Assembly: GCA_024278345.1 (NCBI GenBank)
Contig: JAJRTK010000239.1
Span: forward strand, 1-30,896
DNA: 30,896 bases
Source of the DNA: a bacterium
GTDB taxonomy: Bacteria; CSSED10-310; JAJRTK01
Reading direction: 5' to 3'
Position numbers and translations under genes: made by a program. Every line of letters begins with the position of its first letter. The first letter of the stretch is position 1. The notes under the pieces are model-generated. The model made no database searches and was not told the DNA's origin. It saw nothing but the letters and a program-made list of their open reading frames with translations. Of this stretch, positions 8,371 to 17,674 are shown piece after piece.

Positions 8371-11325
8371 ATGGCAGTACTGATTCTGAAAACGGGAGAG
8401 ACTGGTCAAGAGAGCTACGAGCTTAATGGCGAGTCCATGACCATTGGTCGCGACGCAGACTGCGATATCCTGCTGGGCGATACCTCTGTTTCGCGGAACC
8501 ATGCCGTCATCTATCGCATCGACGAACGATTGTTTCGGATCGAAGATCACAATAGTTCCAACGGCACGTTGGTCAACGGAGAGAAAATCGTCACCGAGTT
8601 TCTACAACATGGCGACGAGATAGAGATCGGCTGTTATGAGCTCCTCTTCGAAAACGTGGTCTCTTCCGGCCAAGCAGAAGAAACAGCGGTCGAGGAAAGG
8701 CAGACCAATTCCACTTCATCGGATCTTCGCCCTGCCAGTTTGCTCGTCTTGGAGGCTGGACGAGTGATTTGCGAACAGCCTATCGAGACCGATCTGTTGA
8801 AGATCGGGGCGAGCCCTAGTTGTGGACTGGTCCTTTCCGGTGACGACGCGATTTCCGACGAGCATGCTCAGATCGTGTTCCACGATGGCTCCTACTACGT
8901 GGAGGACATGGAGAGCCTCCTTGGAACGTATTGCAATCACGAGCGGATCATTTCCAAAGAACTCAAATCCGGAGACGAGCTTTCGCTCGGTCGCTTTGTC
9001 CTGGTTTTTGAGGTGGAGGATGACTTTGAGTTTTCTTCTGTTTCCGAAGGTCTTGGCCCCGAGCCGTTGGCCGGAATCGCGCCATCTCCTGAGGCGGATG
9101 CCCCCATGGAACTTCTTCCCATGCCTCGCGGAGGGGCAACTGACGTCGATGGGGGGCGGTCGGGGTTTCAATCCAAAGAGGATGCATATCTTGAAGACCA
9201 GGTGAGTCCCGATCTCCCAGTGTCTCCCGTAGCTCCGAAGCAGGAGCTTGAAAGGATATTGGCCACGGAAGAGGACTGGGGCGAAGAATTCGAGAAGGCC
9301 CAGGAGAGCCAACCCCGAATGGAGTTTGATGCCGCGGAATACGATGGAACCCGTGCGGTGATTGCTGCGCCCAGATCGAGCCGACCGACGAGAACGGATG
9401 AGCCCCTTCCTCGTGTCATCGTGACTTTTCCCGATGGCCACAAGGAAGAGTTTGCTTTGGACAAACCCGAAGTCACTGTCGGTCGCTTACCGTCCAATGA
9501 TATCGCAGTCGATGATGACTCTATTTCTCGAGCCCATGCTCGCTTCATGTTTCAGGGTGGGAAGGTGACAATCCGAGATCTGGACAGCCTGAACGGAGTC
9601 CAGGTCGAGGGGGAATTCGTGGATGAAGCGGTTCTACGGGATGGTGATCGCTTGGCACTTGGCGAGATCCAGATGGAATTCCGTTACGAGCTAGCAAAGA
9701 AAGCGCCACCTCGTTCTCCCCAACCGGCTCGTGAATCAGCGTATGCGGAAACGATTTATGATGACTTTGAACAGGATGGCCGGGTCGATCGAGACGGTGC
9801 GACCATTGTCGAAGAATTCGATGAAGGAGTCGAGCCTGCTGCTGGCGGCGCGGCGGGTCTCCGTTTCGCGGAGACCATGTATGACGATGTTTTCGAGGAT
9901 GAGGAAGAGGAAACGGAGGAGGAGATCGGCGACATTGAGATCGACGCATCAGGGCCTCTGGACAAGCTCAAACTACTCTATTTGAAGCTTGGAAAGACAC
10001 CGAAAGAACGGAAGACGAGAGTTTTTCTCGGTGGCCTCATTGTACTTTTTGCAGTTGTTGCCATCGCCATGCAGAATGCGCCTCCACCAGCAAAGCCCAA
10101 GCCGAGGCCCACGGATCATCAGCTCCCGATGGAGCGCGGCGGAGCGCCAGGCGTCGTGGACTCAAACCAGGCCCGGCTGAGCCGAATCAATGCGATCCAG
10201 GATGCCTCCGGAGCATTGGAGGTTCAAGAGTGGGACCGGGCGCTTAAGCTCGTCGAACCGGTACTAGCGGAGGAGCCAGGGAATGTCAGAGCTCTCGACA
10301 TTCGCGAGAGTGCGACCCGGGAGAAGGATGCCAAGGCCCGAGTCGATCGAGCCATGGATCTCATCCGGTTCGAGCAGTACGGGGAGGCCTTGGAGATGTT
10401 GCGGGGGTTTCAAGCCCAGAGCATTTATTATTCCCTCGCCGAGTCTTCGAAACATGAGGCGGAGACGAAGTTCGTGCAAAAGACTCTTGGCGAAGCCGAT
10501 CGCCTCCGGAAGGAGAAAAAATACCCGGAGGCTCTGGCCGAGATTGACAAGGCTCTCGAGGCCGTTCCAGATTCTGCGGACGCGCTCAAGGTGAAGGCGG
10601 AAATCGAAGAACTTATGAAACAGCCAGTCCGGAGAGGGCCCAGCGCTGCGGAGATTGCGAGGAGGAGGCGTGCCGCAGCGGAAAGCGCTCGCGGAAAGCA
10701 AGCAGAAGCTCAGCAATCCATCGACCGCGCCATGTTGGCTTATGCCGCCGGAGAAATCGATTCCGCTCTGTCCCAACTGGGAACCGTTTCCAACAGGCAG
10801 TCCGGGGTTCCCATGGATTCACCGGCTTATCGACGTGCTAAGGAGGTTGCCAGTCTGATGCGCCGGGCCCGCCGACATTATCAAGCCGGAAGTCAGGCCA
10901 TGTCGCAAAACCGCCTCGATACAGCGCTCACGGAATGGCGAGGGCTCTTGGAGATCGATCGCAAACTCCTTGGCCCCTCCAAAAAGAGCCTTTATCGGCA
11001 GGAGGCGTCTCTACCTTTTGCCCAAGTACTTACCGGCCAGGGCGACAAGCTCTATGCGGCGGGGAAAGCCAATTGGGAACTTGCCGGGGCATACACGAAG
11101 TACACCGAAGCGCTGAGCTACGTTCCCAACTATGCGCCAGCCCGGTCGAAATTGGCTTCAATCGTCAAGGACGCCAAGGAGATCTATCGACGGGGCTATG
11201 GGCTTTGGGAGTCCGATCCGGAGGCTGGTCTTATAGAGGTCAGTAAGGTTCTCAAGATGCTTCCGGCCAGTCACAACTACTATGGGCGGGCGCAGGCTCT
11301 GAAGACGAAGATCCAATCGAGGTAA
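8371..11325 (+). CDS. Triple-FHA, TPR-containing membrane protein of the Tad operon
   Basis: A 984-residue scaffold. FHA1 (about 1-100) is canonical, with GR at 26-27, SRNH and SNGT. FHA2 (about 124-220) is degenerate: GA replaces GR and LLGT replaces xNGT. FHA3 (about 345-445) is near canonical, with GR, SRAH and LNGV. A very acidic linker (about 450-535, FEDEEEETEEEIGDIEID) precedes one membrane helix (about 551-570, VFLGGLIVLFAVVAIAM). A Pro/Lys segment and then a long extracytoplasmic TPR-like helical region (about 600-984) follow, with repeats such as LRKEKKYPEALAEIDKALEA. The ATG at 8371 opens FHA1 directly; a TTG at 8353 overlapping the previous stop is possible and adds six residues. 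It probably bridges phospho-signals inside the cell to periplasmic protein contacts (inference). Confidence 0.83.
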   Translation: MAVLILKTGETGQESYELNGESMTIGRDADCDILLGDTSVSRNHAVIYRIDERLFRIEDHNSSNGTLVNGEKIVTEFLQHGDEIEIGCYELLFENVVSSGQAEETAVEERQTNSTSSDLRPASLLVLEAGRVICEQPIETDLLKIGASPSCGLVLSGDDAISDEHAQIVFHDGSYYVEDMESLLGTYCNHERIISKELKSGDELSLGRFVLVFEVEDDFEFSSVSEGLGPEPLAGIAPSPEADAPMELLPMPRGGATDVDGGRSGFQSKEDAYLEDQVSPDLPVSPVAPKQELERILATEEDWGEEFEKAQESQPRMEFDAAEYDGTRAVIAAPRSSRPTRTDEPLPRVIVTFPDGHKEEFALDKPEVTVGRLPSNDIAVDDDSISRAHARFMFQGGKVTIRDLDSLNGVQVEGEFVDEAVLRDGDRLALGEIQMEFRYELAKKAPPRSPQPARESAYAETIYDDFEQDGRVDRDGATIVEEFDEGVEPAAGGAAGLRFAETMYDDVFEDEEEETEEEIGDIEIDASGPLDKLKLLYLKLGKTPKERKTRVFLGGLIVLFAVVAIAMQNAPPPAKPKPRPTDHQLPMERGGAPGVVDSNQARLSRINAIQDASGALEVQEWDRALKLVEPVLAEEPGNVRALDIRESATREKDAKARVDRAMDLIRFEQYGEALEMLRGFQAQSIYYSLAESSKHEAETKFVQKTLGEADRLRKEKKYPEALAEIDKALEAVPDSADALKVKAEIEELMKQPVRRGPSAAEIARRRRAAAESARGKQAEAQQSIDRAMLAYAAGEIDSALSQLGTVSNRQSGVPMDSPAYRRAKEVASLMRRARRHYQAGSQAMSQNRLDTALTEWRGLLEIDRKLLGPSKKSLYRQEASLPFAQVLTGQGDKLYAAGKANWELAGAYTKYTEALSYVPNYAPARSKLASIVKDAKEIYRRGYGLWESDPEAGLIEVSKVLKMLPASHNYYGRAQALKTKIQSR

Positions 11326-11397
11326 ATCGTTGGCCGGCTCCTCTCCTATCCGGTGGCTGGTCCAGTGGATCCAAGGCCTTTTGGCCGGGAAGACACC

Positions 11398-12522
11398 ATG
11401 ATCATTCCCCTCTTCTACACGACACTTGGGTTCTTTCCCGATTTTCTTCGGAGCCCACCAGTTCGGGCTTTGCGGCGACTCTTAGCGGGAAGTCTTGGAT
11501 GGAGGGGGTTCTTGCTTTTTCCGGCGCTGGTGCTGGGGATCCATTGTGCTCCCGCCGGGAAAGGCGACCTCCAGTCACAGGCCGATGCCGCGTACCGTGC
11601 GAAGGACTACCATCGCGCGGCCAAGGGTTATCAGCAATTGTTGAGCCGTTCTTCTGACCCGCGCAACTACCTAAAGCTTGCGGAAGTGAAACTGAAACTG
11701 GAGAAGCAGTCAGAGGCGGTGGCCGTGGTGTCGAGCGCGGTGCGCCGGTTTCCCAGCTGTTCGGAATGCTACGAGCTGCTGGGCCTGCTGGCCATCCATG
11801 ATCGGGAATATGATCGCGCCGAGACGCTGCTCCGGAATGCCCTGCACTTCAACCCGGAGAATCGTGCGGCTCGGAATAACCTTGGCCTGATCTACCTGGA
11901 TCGCCACGAGCCTGCTCGAGCGTACGAGAACTATTACCGTGTGTTAGTTCTCAATCCAGATGACCCGGTGGCCAACCTGACCATTGCCAGGATTTGTCGG
12001 GACTATTTCCATGACTCGGATTGTGCCAAACGCCATTTTAGGCGCTATGTCACAGTCCATCCCGGGGGACGGGAGGCGATTCGTGTTCGGGCGTGGCTCC
12101 AGGAGCAGGAAGACTCCTTGGAAGGGAGGGCTCACCAGGATTCCTCCAAAACCTCACACGCCTCACCTGCCGATCCCTTTTCTTCGCCGAAAGGCCCTGA
12201 GGAAACGGATCTAAAGGAGAAAGCAGGAGACCGGGAGAAACCGTTCTTAGACCCAGACCAGGCGAAGACGCGGACCATGGTTTTTGTGGGAGAGGCAACG
12301 GCCCCAGGCTCTGACCCATCTTTGGGCAAGGACTACGCCGAGTTCTACTTGGCGCAGTCCAAAGACTGGGAGGAGCGGGCAATCGATACCATTCAGATGC
12401 GCGTGGCCCTGAAATATGCGGAGGAAGCAGCAAGGCATGATTCCTCCCCTGAAGTCAAGGCTACCTTGAAACGGCTCAAGAAAAAGCTAGCCAAAATGGA
12501 AGAGGCCGGGAAAAAGCGGTAG
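11398..12522 (+). CDS. TPR protein, last gene of the Tad operon
   Basis: A 374-residue tetratricopeptide-repeat protein. After a basic and hydrophobic N-terminus (about 25-47, GFLLFPALVLGIHC) comes Cys50 in a CAPAG context. This could be a lipoprotein cysteine, although GIHC is a poor lipobox. TPRs cover about 58-230, for example KDYHRAAKGYQQLLSRS, REYDRAETLLRNALHFNPENRAARNNLGLIY and HEPARAYENYYRVLVLNPDD. A Pro/Lys/Glu-rich linker and a helical tail follow. TadD-family TPR lipoproteins belong to many Tad loci, and this gene could be a TadD analogue. The start has GGGAAG five bases upstream; a GTG at 11353 is an alternative. Gap to the previous gene is 72 nt. Its 3' end faces metG. Confidence 0.78.
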   Translation: MIIPLFYTTLGFFPDFLRSPPVRALRRLLAGSLGWRGFLLFPALVLGIHCAPAGKGDLQSQADAAYRAKDYHRAAKGYQQLLSRSSDPRNYLKLAEVKLKLEKQSEAVAVVSSAVRRFPSCSECYELLGLLAIHDREYDRAETLLRNALHFNPENRAARNNLGLIYLDRHEPARAYENYYRVLVLNPDDPVANLTIARICRDYFHDSDCAKRHFRRYVTVHPGGREAIRVRAWLQEQEDSLEGRAHQDSSKTSHASPADPFSSPKGPEETDLKEKAGDREKPFLDPDQAKTRTMVFVGEATAPGSDPSLGKDYAEFYLAQSKDWEERAIDTIQMRVALKYAEEAARHDSSPEVKATLKRLKKKLAKMEEAGKKR

Positions 12523-12542
12523 GGATCCATTTTCAGGGTAAC

Positions 12543-12568
12543 CGATGGGGAAAAGCGTCCCACCATCG
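12543..12568. terminator. Inverted repeat between convergent genes
   Basis: CGATGG (12543-12548) pairs with CCATCG (12563-12568), and further G-C pairs in between can extend the stem. It lies in the 119-nt gap between the convergent TPR gene and metG, so a shared terminator is plausible. A5 rather than T follows on the plus strand, so it does not fit the classic intrinsic model. Confidence 0.35.
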
Positions 12569-12641
12569 AAAAACCAGTCCTAGCGAGGAGCACTATCGAG
12601 TGGATCGCCGGAGTTCCGTCCTGCCTCCGCCATCGTTTCTC

Positions 12642-14585
12642 CTAGGAGATGGTCGATCCTGGTGGCAGATCTCCCGCGGATACGAACTCCATCTGTCCGT
12701 CATGCTGCGCCACTAAGAGCATGCCTCGGGACTCCAGCCCAAAGATCTTCCGTGGCGCAAGATTGGCCACGGCGACAACCTGTCGTCCAGGAAGGCTGTC
12801 TACGTCGAAGGCCAAAGCGATACCCGCCACGATCTGGCGTGGCTCGGCTTCTCCGAGATCCACTGAAAGCTTCAAGAGTTTCTTTGATTTCTTGATTTTT
12901 TCCGCACTGAGAATTTTCCCGGCGACGAGCTGGATCTTACAGAATTCCTCGAAACTGGCTGTCAACCTCCCTGGGTTACTGGCAGCCGGCACGGCTTCGG
13001 ATTGGCTGGCTGCAACCGATTTCCCAGATTCCTTTTCCTTCTTGGGGGACAGAGAATTCTTGGGAAAAAGAGAGTCACCTTTCTGAACGTGAAACGCCTC
13101 CTGGTAGTCGTCCCACGAGGCTTCGTCGGGAATCAACTGCTCCGGGATACCCGGTTTGCCCAATTGCCGCCATGCGCGTTCGCTGGTCTTGGGCATGACG
13201 GGGGCGATGAGGATACAGGTTGTTCGGAGAACGGCCAGGAGATTTCGGAGGGTTACCTCCAGGACAGGAGCCTTTTCCGGGTCCTTGGTCAGTTTCCACG
13301 GGGCGCGGGTATCGACGTAGCCATTGGCAAACCGGAGAAGCTCCCACACTCGCTCCAAAGCTTGGTGCGGCAGCATTTTGTCCATGGCTTCAAGGTAGGC
13401 GGCGTGGGTGCTACGGTGGAGATCGATAAGCTCCTCATCAAGTTTGTCCATGCAATGGGTTTCGGGGCGTGGAACCCCTTGGGGACGATAGCGTCGCGCC
13501 ATGGTGACGACTCTGGAGAGGAGGTTCCCAAGAGTGTTGGCCAGATCGGTGTTGTAGCGCTCGTCAAAACGGTCCCAGGTGAAATCGCCATCCCGATCGA
13601 AGGCCACTTCCCGGAGCAGATAATAGCGAAGAGCATCGGCTCCGTACCGCTTCCTGGCCGCCTCCAGATCGACGGTGGTCCCTTTCGACTTCGACATTTT
13701 TCTTCCGCCAAAGTGAATCCAACCGTGGCACCAGATGGTCTTGGGCAAGGGCAGCTCCGCGGCCATGAGCATCGCGGGCCAGACAATACTGTGGAAGCGG
13801 TTGATGTCTTTGCCGATGACATGGAAGTCCACGGGCCAAAAACGTTCGAATTTTCCCGGATCATCCGAACCGAAGCCAAGGGCCGAAATGTAGTTGATGA
13901 GAGCGTCGAACCAAACGTAGACAACCTGCCCCGGTCGTCCCGGCACGGGGATACCCCACCGAATACTGGCGCGGGAGACACTGATGTCCTCCAGGCCTCG
14001 GTCGATGAGCGCCAGCATTTCGTTGCGGTAACGGTTCGGCCTGACGAAATCAGGATTCTCCTGAAAGTGCCGTTTCAACCGATGGGCAAAGCTCGAAAGG
14101 CGAAAAAAGGTGTTGCTCTCCTGAATCCATTTTGGGCGGCTTTGGTGGTTTTTGCAGAGCCCCTCATCCAGGTCTTTTTCCGCCAGAAAAGCCTCGCAGC
14201 TCTCGCAGTAGTGGCCTTCGTAGGTGCCCTCGTAGAGAGCGCCCGCCGCGTCGATCCGGCGGAAGAGAGTCTCCACGGCGATGCGATGCCGCCCTTCAGT
14301 CGTGCGAATGAAGTCGTCGAACGAGATGTCCAGAGCAGACCACTGCCGACGGAAGACTTCCTCCATCCGGCGGCAGTATTCCAGGGGCTCAAGTCCTTGC
14401 TTTCGAGCACTTCGCTCCACGTTGAGGCTGTGCTCGTCATTCCCCATCAAAAAGAGAGTTTCATAACCGCGCTGCCTCCGATAACGGGCGATAACGTCGG
14501 CGCCAATCTTCTCGTAGGCCGTCCCCAGGTGTGGCTTGGCATTGACGTAGTCGATGGCGGTGGTGATGTAAAACCTCTTGGTCAT
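12642..14585 (-). CDS. metG: Methionyl-tRNA synthetase
   Basis: Cytoplasmic class I aminoacyl-tRNA synthetase that charges tRNA-Met. The 647-residue protein has the HIGH-type motif as PHLG (about 18-21). A shortened zinc-knuckle region (C-x2-C near HYCESCEAF, then C-x2-H in LCKNH) follows, and KMSKS is intact at about 297-301. The anticodon-binding helical domain (about 370-500) is followed by a Lys/Ser-rich linker and a C-terminal Trbp111/EMAP-II-like tRNA-binding domain (about 545-647, EEFCKIQLVAGKILSAEKIKKS). The start at 14585 has AAGGAAG five bases upstream; an in-frame ATG at 14621 adds 12 residues without a good ribosome site. It lies 48 nt downstream of tmk, probably in one fadD-tmk-metG transcript. 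Confidence 0.96.
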   Translation of the reverse strand: MTKRFYITTAIDYVNAKPHLGTAYEKIGADVIARYRRQRGYETLFLMGNDEHSLNVERSARKQGLEPLEYCRRMEEVFRRQWSALDISFDDFIRTTEGRHRIAVETLFRRIDAAGALYEGTYEGHYCESCEAFLAEKDLDEGLCKNHQSRPKWIQESNTFFRLSSFAHRLKRHFQENPDFVRPNRYRNEMLALIDRGLEDISVSRASIRWGIPVPGRPGQVVYVWFDALINYISALGFGSDDPGKFERFWPVDFHVIGKDINRFHSIVWPAMLMAAELPLPKTIWCHGWIHFGGRKMSKSKGTTVDLEAARKRYGADALRYYLLREVAFDRDGDFTWDRFDERYNTDLANTLGNLLSRVVTMARRYRPQGVPRPETHCMDKLDEELIDLHRSTHAAYLEAMDKMLPHQALERVWELLRFANGYVDTRAPWKLTKDPEKAPVLEVTLRNLLAVLRTTCILIAPVMPKTSERAWRQLGKPGIPEQLIPDEASWDDYQEAFHVQKGDSLFPKNSLSPKKEKESGKSVAASQSEAVPAASNPGRLTASFEEFCKIQLVAGKILSAEKIKKSKKLLKLSVDLGEAEPRQIVAGIALAFDVDSLPGRQVVAVANLAPRKIFGLESRGMLLVAQHDGQMEFVSAGDLPPGSTIS

Positions 14586-14633
14586 CTTGGCTTCCTTCGT
14601 AGGCGACGTTCCAGATTCCATGGCGAGATCCGA

Positions 14634-15308
14634 TCAGGGGGATTTCGCGTCCCCGTCTATATTTTCCAGTACGAGGCGTGTTCTTTCAAAGACTTTTTCG
14701 GGCGAGCCGCTTGCGTCGATCCGAAGAATACGACCAGGGAACCGCTGGTGGAGCCAGCGGTAGCCATCTCTGACGCGCAGGTGGAACTCCATGGGCTCCC
14801 GCTCGAACCGGTCAGCCGCGCCGCCGCGCTCTGTTTCTCTTTGTTGTGCCCGTTCAATGGCCGAGCGCGGATCGACATCCAGCCAGACGGTGCGCCACGG
14901 TATCCAGCAGTCCACGACATCAAGGCAGACTTTGAGAGAGTTTTCCAATCCCAGCCCCTTGGCGCTTCCCTGGTAGGCAACGGACGCGTCGAAATACCGG
15001 TCGCAAAGGACGCTTCGCCCTTCCCGAATCGCGGGAATCACGACTTGGCTTAGGTGCTCGGCTCGGCTTGCATTGAAGAGACAGAGCTCCGCCATGGGAC
15101 TGGGCTGATGGGTTTCGGGGTCAAGAAGAAACGTTCGAATCGCTTCGCCTAGTCGGGTACCACCGGGCTCCCGGGTGACCAAGAGATCGACTCCAAGTTG
15201 CCGGAGATAGTTGGCCCAGAGCTCAATTTGAGTGGTTTTCCCCGAGCCCTCGACGCCCTCGAAGGTCAGGAATCGTCCATACCAGTTTTTCATCACTTTG
15301 GCCTGCAT
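14634..15308 (-). CDS. tmk: Thymidylate kinase
   Basis: Phosphorylates dTMP to dTDP in dTTP synthesis. The 224-residue protein begins, after a short lead, with the P-loop GVEGSGKTTQ (about 18-27). TREPGGT (the DR/REPG nucleoside-binding segment) and the CDRYFDAS motif follow. A lid-like Arg/Glu-rich region (ERAQQRETERGGAADRFE) comes near 155-172. The length is typical. Starts at 15308 or 15293 are both possible; neither has a strong ribosome site. It lies 48 nt before metG and 70 nt after the acyl-CoA synthetase gene on the same strand. Confidence 0.94.
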   Translation of the reverse strand: MQAKVMKNWYGRFLTFEGVEGSGKTTQIELWANYLRQLGVDLLVTREPGGTRLGEAIRTFLLDPETHQPSPMAELCLFNASRAEHLSQVVIPAIREGRSVLCDRYFDASVAYQGSAKGLGLENSLKVCLDVVDCWIPWRTVWLDVDPRSAIERAQQRETERGGAADRFEREPMEFHLRVRDGYRWLHQRFPGRILRIDASGSPEKVFERTRLVLENIDGDAKSP

Positions 15309-15378
15309 CGTTCAGGGTTTCCGGAGTTGCGGGTCGTCGCGAGTGTCGGGGCCTCGCGGAACCTGGCGCTCAACGGGT

Positions 15379-17391
15379 TCAATCATCGTAGAAGCCGTCA
15401 AGGAGATCCTGGTATCGATCAGTCACGAACTTTCGCTTGACCTTGAGGCTGGGAGTCAGCTCGCCCGTCTCGATGGTAAATTCGTCCGGAACGATGGCAA
15501 ACTTCTTAATGGTCTCGTAGGAGGGCAGCTTTCCGTTCACGTCATCGATGGCTGTTTGCACCCACTCCCGCACCTCCTTTGATCCCGCGAGATCGGGCCA
15601 GGAATCCATCGGAACGTTCTTTTCCGACGCCCATTTCTCCACGACCTCCCGATCCAGGGTCACGATGGCACCAAGGAATTTCCGGAGATCGCCGTGAACC
15701 ATCACCTGGGAAATGGGAGGTGCCGTCTTGAGCAAGTTTTCGATAATCTGAGGAGCCACGTTCTTGCCGCCGGCCGTGACGATAAGATCCTTTTTGCGGT
15801 CCGTAATGCGGAGAAAACCCTCTTTGTCAAACTTACCGATATCACCGGTGTGAAACCATCCCTCTTCGTCGAAAGCCTCCGCGGTCGCCTCGGGCCGCTT
15901 GTAGTAGCCACGGACCACGTTCGGGCCTCGGGCCAGGATCTCGCCGTCCGACGCGATACGGATCTCCACGCCCGGAAGGGGCTTGCCTACGGTGCCGAAA
16001 CGATAAGCCTCGGGGTGGTTCAGAGTCAACGCCGGCGTGGTTTCCGTGAGCCCATAGCCTTCCAGAATCAGCATGCCCGCTGCGTGGAAAAAGAGAGAAA
16101 TCTCCTTGGAAAGTGGCGCCCCACCCGAAATGAAATACCGTATGCGGCCGCCAAGCTTCGCGTGGATCTTGCGAAAGACAAGCCAATGCGCCACCTTGCG
16201 TTGGATCTCGATTCCGAAGGGAATTGGTTTTCCCGCCTGTTCTAGCGCGCTGACCCGCTTGCCAATGCCAATGGCCCAGTGGAAAATCCTCTGTTTCGCC
16301 GGAGAACCTTCAGCCACGCCCTGCTGGATCTTGGCGTAGAGCTTCTCGAAAATACGGGGCACGCTGGGCAGGAAATGAGGCCGCACTTCAACCAAATTCT
16401 CCGCCACTTTGGGAATACTTTCCGCAAAAGCGGTGATGGTGCCGGCGCGGATATCCACGTACTCGATACAGCGGGCAAAGGAATGGGCAAGAGGAAGGAA
16501 GAGCAAGTCGATCTCACCTTCCCGAATGAGCCCGTAATCGCAGATGGAATTCACCGTGTGAAGGTGGTTGCCATGGGTCTGGATGACGCCTTTCGGTGGC
16601 CCCGTGGTGCCAGAAGTGTAGACGGTGGTGGCCACGTCATCAGGGGCGATGGAGGCGATGCGGTTGTCCAGCTCGTCACGCTCTATTGGAACGGCGTTGC
16701 GACCATATTCCAGAAGCTCGTCATAACTCCAAATCAGCAGCTTGCTACCGCTATCATCACCTTCCAAGGGCGTCTGGGGTTCACGGCCAAACGGTTCTTC
16801 GGGTTGCGTTCCCCTCGGGCTGCTCGCGGCCGCTCCCATCCCTCGCTGGTGGACCCCCGATTCAGTCGGTGTACAGACGGGATCGGAGTCACTGGCAGTA
16901 TCCGCCGCGCCCGGGGCAGGGGCCGCTTGGGAGGCTGGACCGCCCGTAGCGGTTGTTCCCCGGGGAGTGGTGCTCGGTTCCAGGCAGACAACAATCTGGA
17001 GCTCAGAAAGGGAATCCTGGATCTCCTCAAGCTTGGCCAAGTGCTCGGTCGTCTCCAGGAAGAGGAGCCTGGCCCCGGAGTTTTCGAGGATATAGTGGAT
17101 TTGCTCCGCGGTGCTGGACGGATAAATCGGTACAACGATGGCTCTTGCCGATAGGGAGGCGAGATCGGCGGTGACCCATTCGGGACGCGTATTTGCCAAA
17201 AGGCAGACGCGATCACCCACCTGGATTTCCAGGCGAATGAGGGCCAGGGCGGTTTCTCGAACAACGCGGCCCATCTCCTGATAGCTGACTTCTGTCCATC
17301 GGCCATTCCGTTTGACCAGTTGCCCGGTGCGCATGGAGGATTTTTCGAGCCGGCGGTGAAACATGGCGACAAGGTTTGTGGGTTCGCTCAT
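15379..17391 (-). CDS. Long-chain acyl-CoA synthetase (AMP-forming), with an inserted linker
   Basis: Activates fatty acids to acyl-CoA via acyl-AMP (ANL superfamily, FadD/ACSL type). The 670-residue protein carries the AMP-binding P-loop YTSGTTGPPKG (about 257-267) and EGYGLTETTPALT. GWFHTGDIGKFD and the hinge/A8 region DRKKDLIVTAGGKNVAPQ lie at about 505-535, and the catalytic-type Lys is in the C-terminal domain. Residues about 138-225 are an unusual Pro/Ala/Ser/Gly-rich insertion with no secondary-structure character, placed between core strands of the N-terminal domain; without it the length would be normal. The start follows GAGGAGG six bases upstream. First gene of a probable operon with tmk and metG. 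Substrate chain length cannot be told from sequence. Confidence 0.92.
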   Translation of the reverse strand: MSEPTNLVAMFHRRLEKSSMRTGQLVKRNGRWTEVSYQEMGRVVRETALALIRLEIQVGDRVCLLANTRPEWVTADLASLSARAIVVPIYPSSTAEQIHYILENSGARLLFLETTEHLAKLEEIQDSLSELQIVVCLEPSTTPRGTTATGGPASQAAPAPGAADTASDSDPVCTPTESGVHQRGMGAAASSPRGTQPEEPFGREPQTPLEGDDSGSKLLIWSYDELLEYGRNAVPIERDELDNRIASIAPDDVATTVYTSGTTGPPKGVIQTHGNHLHTVNSICDYGLIREGEIDLLFLPLAHSFARCIEYVDIRAGTITAFAESIPKVAENLVEVRPHFLPSVPRIFEKLYAKIQQGVAEGSPAKQRIFHWAIGIGKRVSALEQAGKPIPFGIEIQRKVAHWLVFRKIHAKLGGRIRYFISGGAPLSKEISLFFHAAGMLILEGYGLTETTPALTLNHPEAYRFGTVGKPLPGVEIRIASDGEILARGPNVVRGYYKRPEATAEAFDEEGWFHTGDIGKFDKEGFLRITDRKKDLIVTAGGKNVAPQIIENLLKTAPPISQVMVHGDLRKFLGAIVTLDREVVEKWASEKNVPMDSWPDLAGSKEVREWVQTAIDDVNGKLPSYETIKKFAIVPDEFTIETGELTPSLKVKRKFVTDRYQDLLDGFYDD

Positions 17392-17554
17392 ATCGTGTCC
17401 TCCTCAAGCGCGAAAGGTTCTGAAAACGAAGGGTTAACGCGAACTCCGCAAAAACGCAAGCGGGATTGTCAAGATGGGGACCTATCAGATCCGGTTGACC
17501 ACTTCACCGCGGGGGCGGGCCTCCTTCCCGGCTCCGTGAAGCCCGGAGGGCGCT

Positions 17555-17575
17555 GCACCGGCAAGATGCCGGTGC
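17555..17575. repeat. Perfect hairpin GCACCGGC/GCCGGTGC
   Basis: Eight-bp perfect stem with loop AAGAT (17563-17567). No T-tract follows on either strand. The sequence resembles intergenic REP-like hairpins seen in many bacteria. Confidence 0.6.
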
Positions 17576-17674
17576 CACCGTTTCGGCGAAGAAAATTGTA
17601 AAGCAAAAACACGACAATTTGATAGGTCCCTCAAGATGTTTGATTGTATCACGCATGGACCGGCCATGGGTGGT

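Noticed and set aside
12642-15053. Long plus-strand open frames across metG and tmk
   Set aside because: They are antisense shadows of clearly recognised minus-strand genes.
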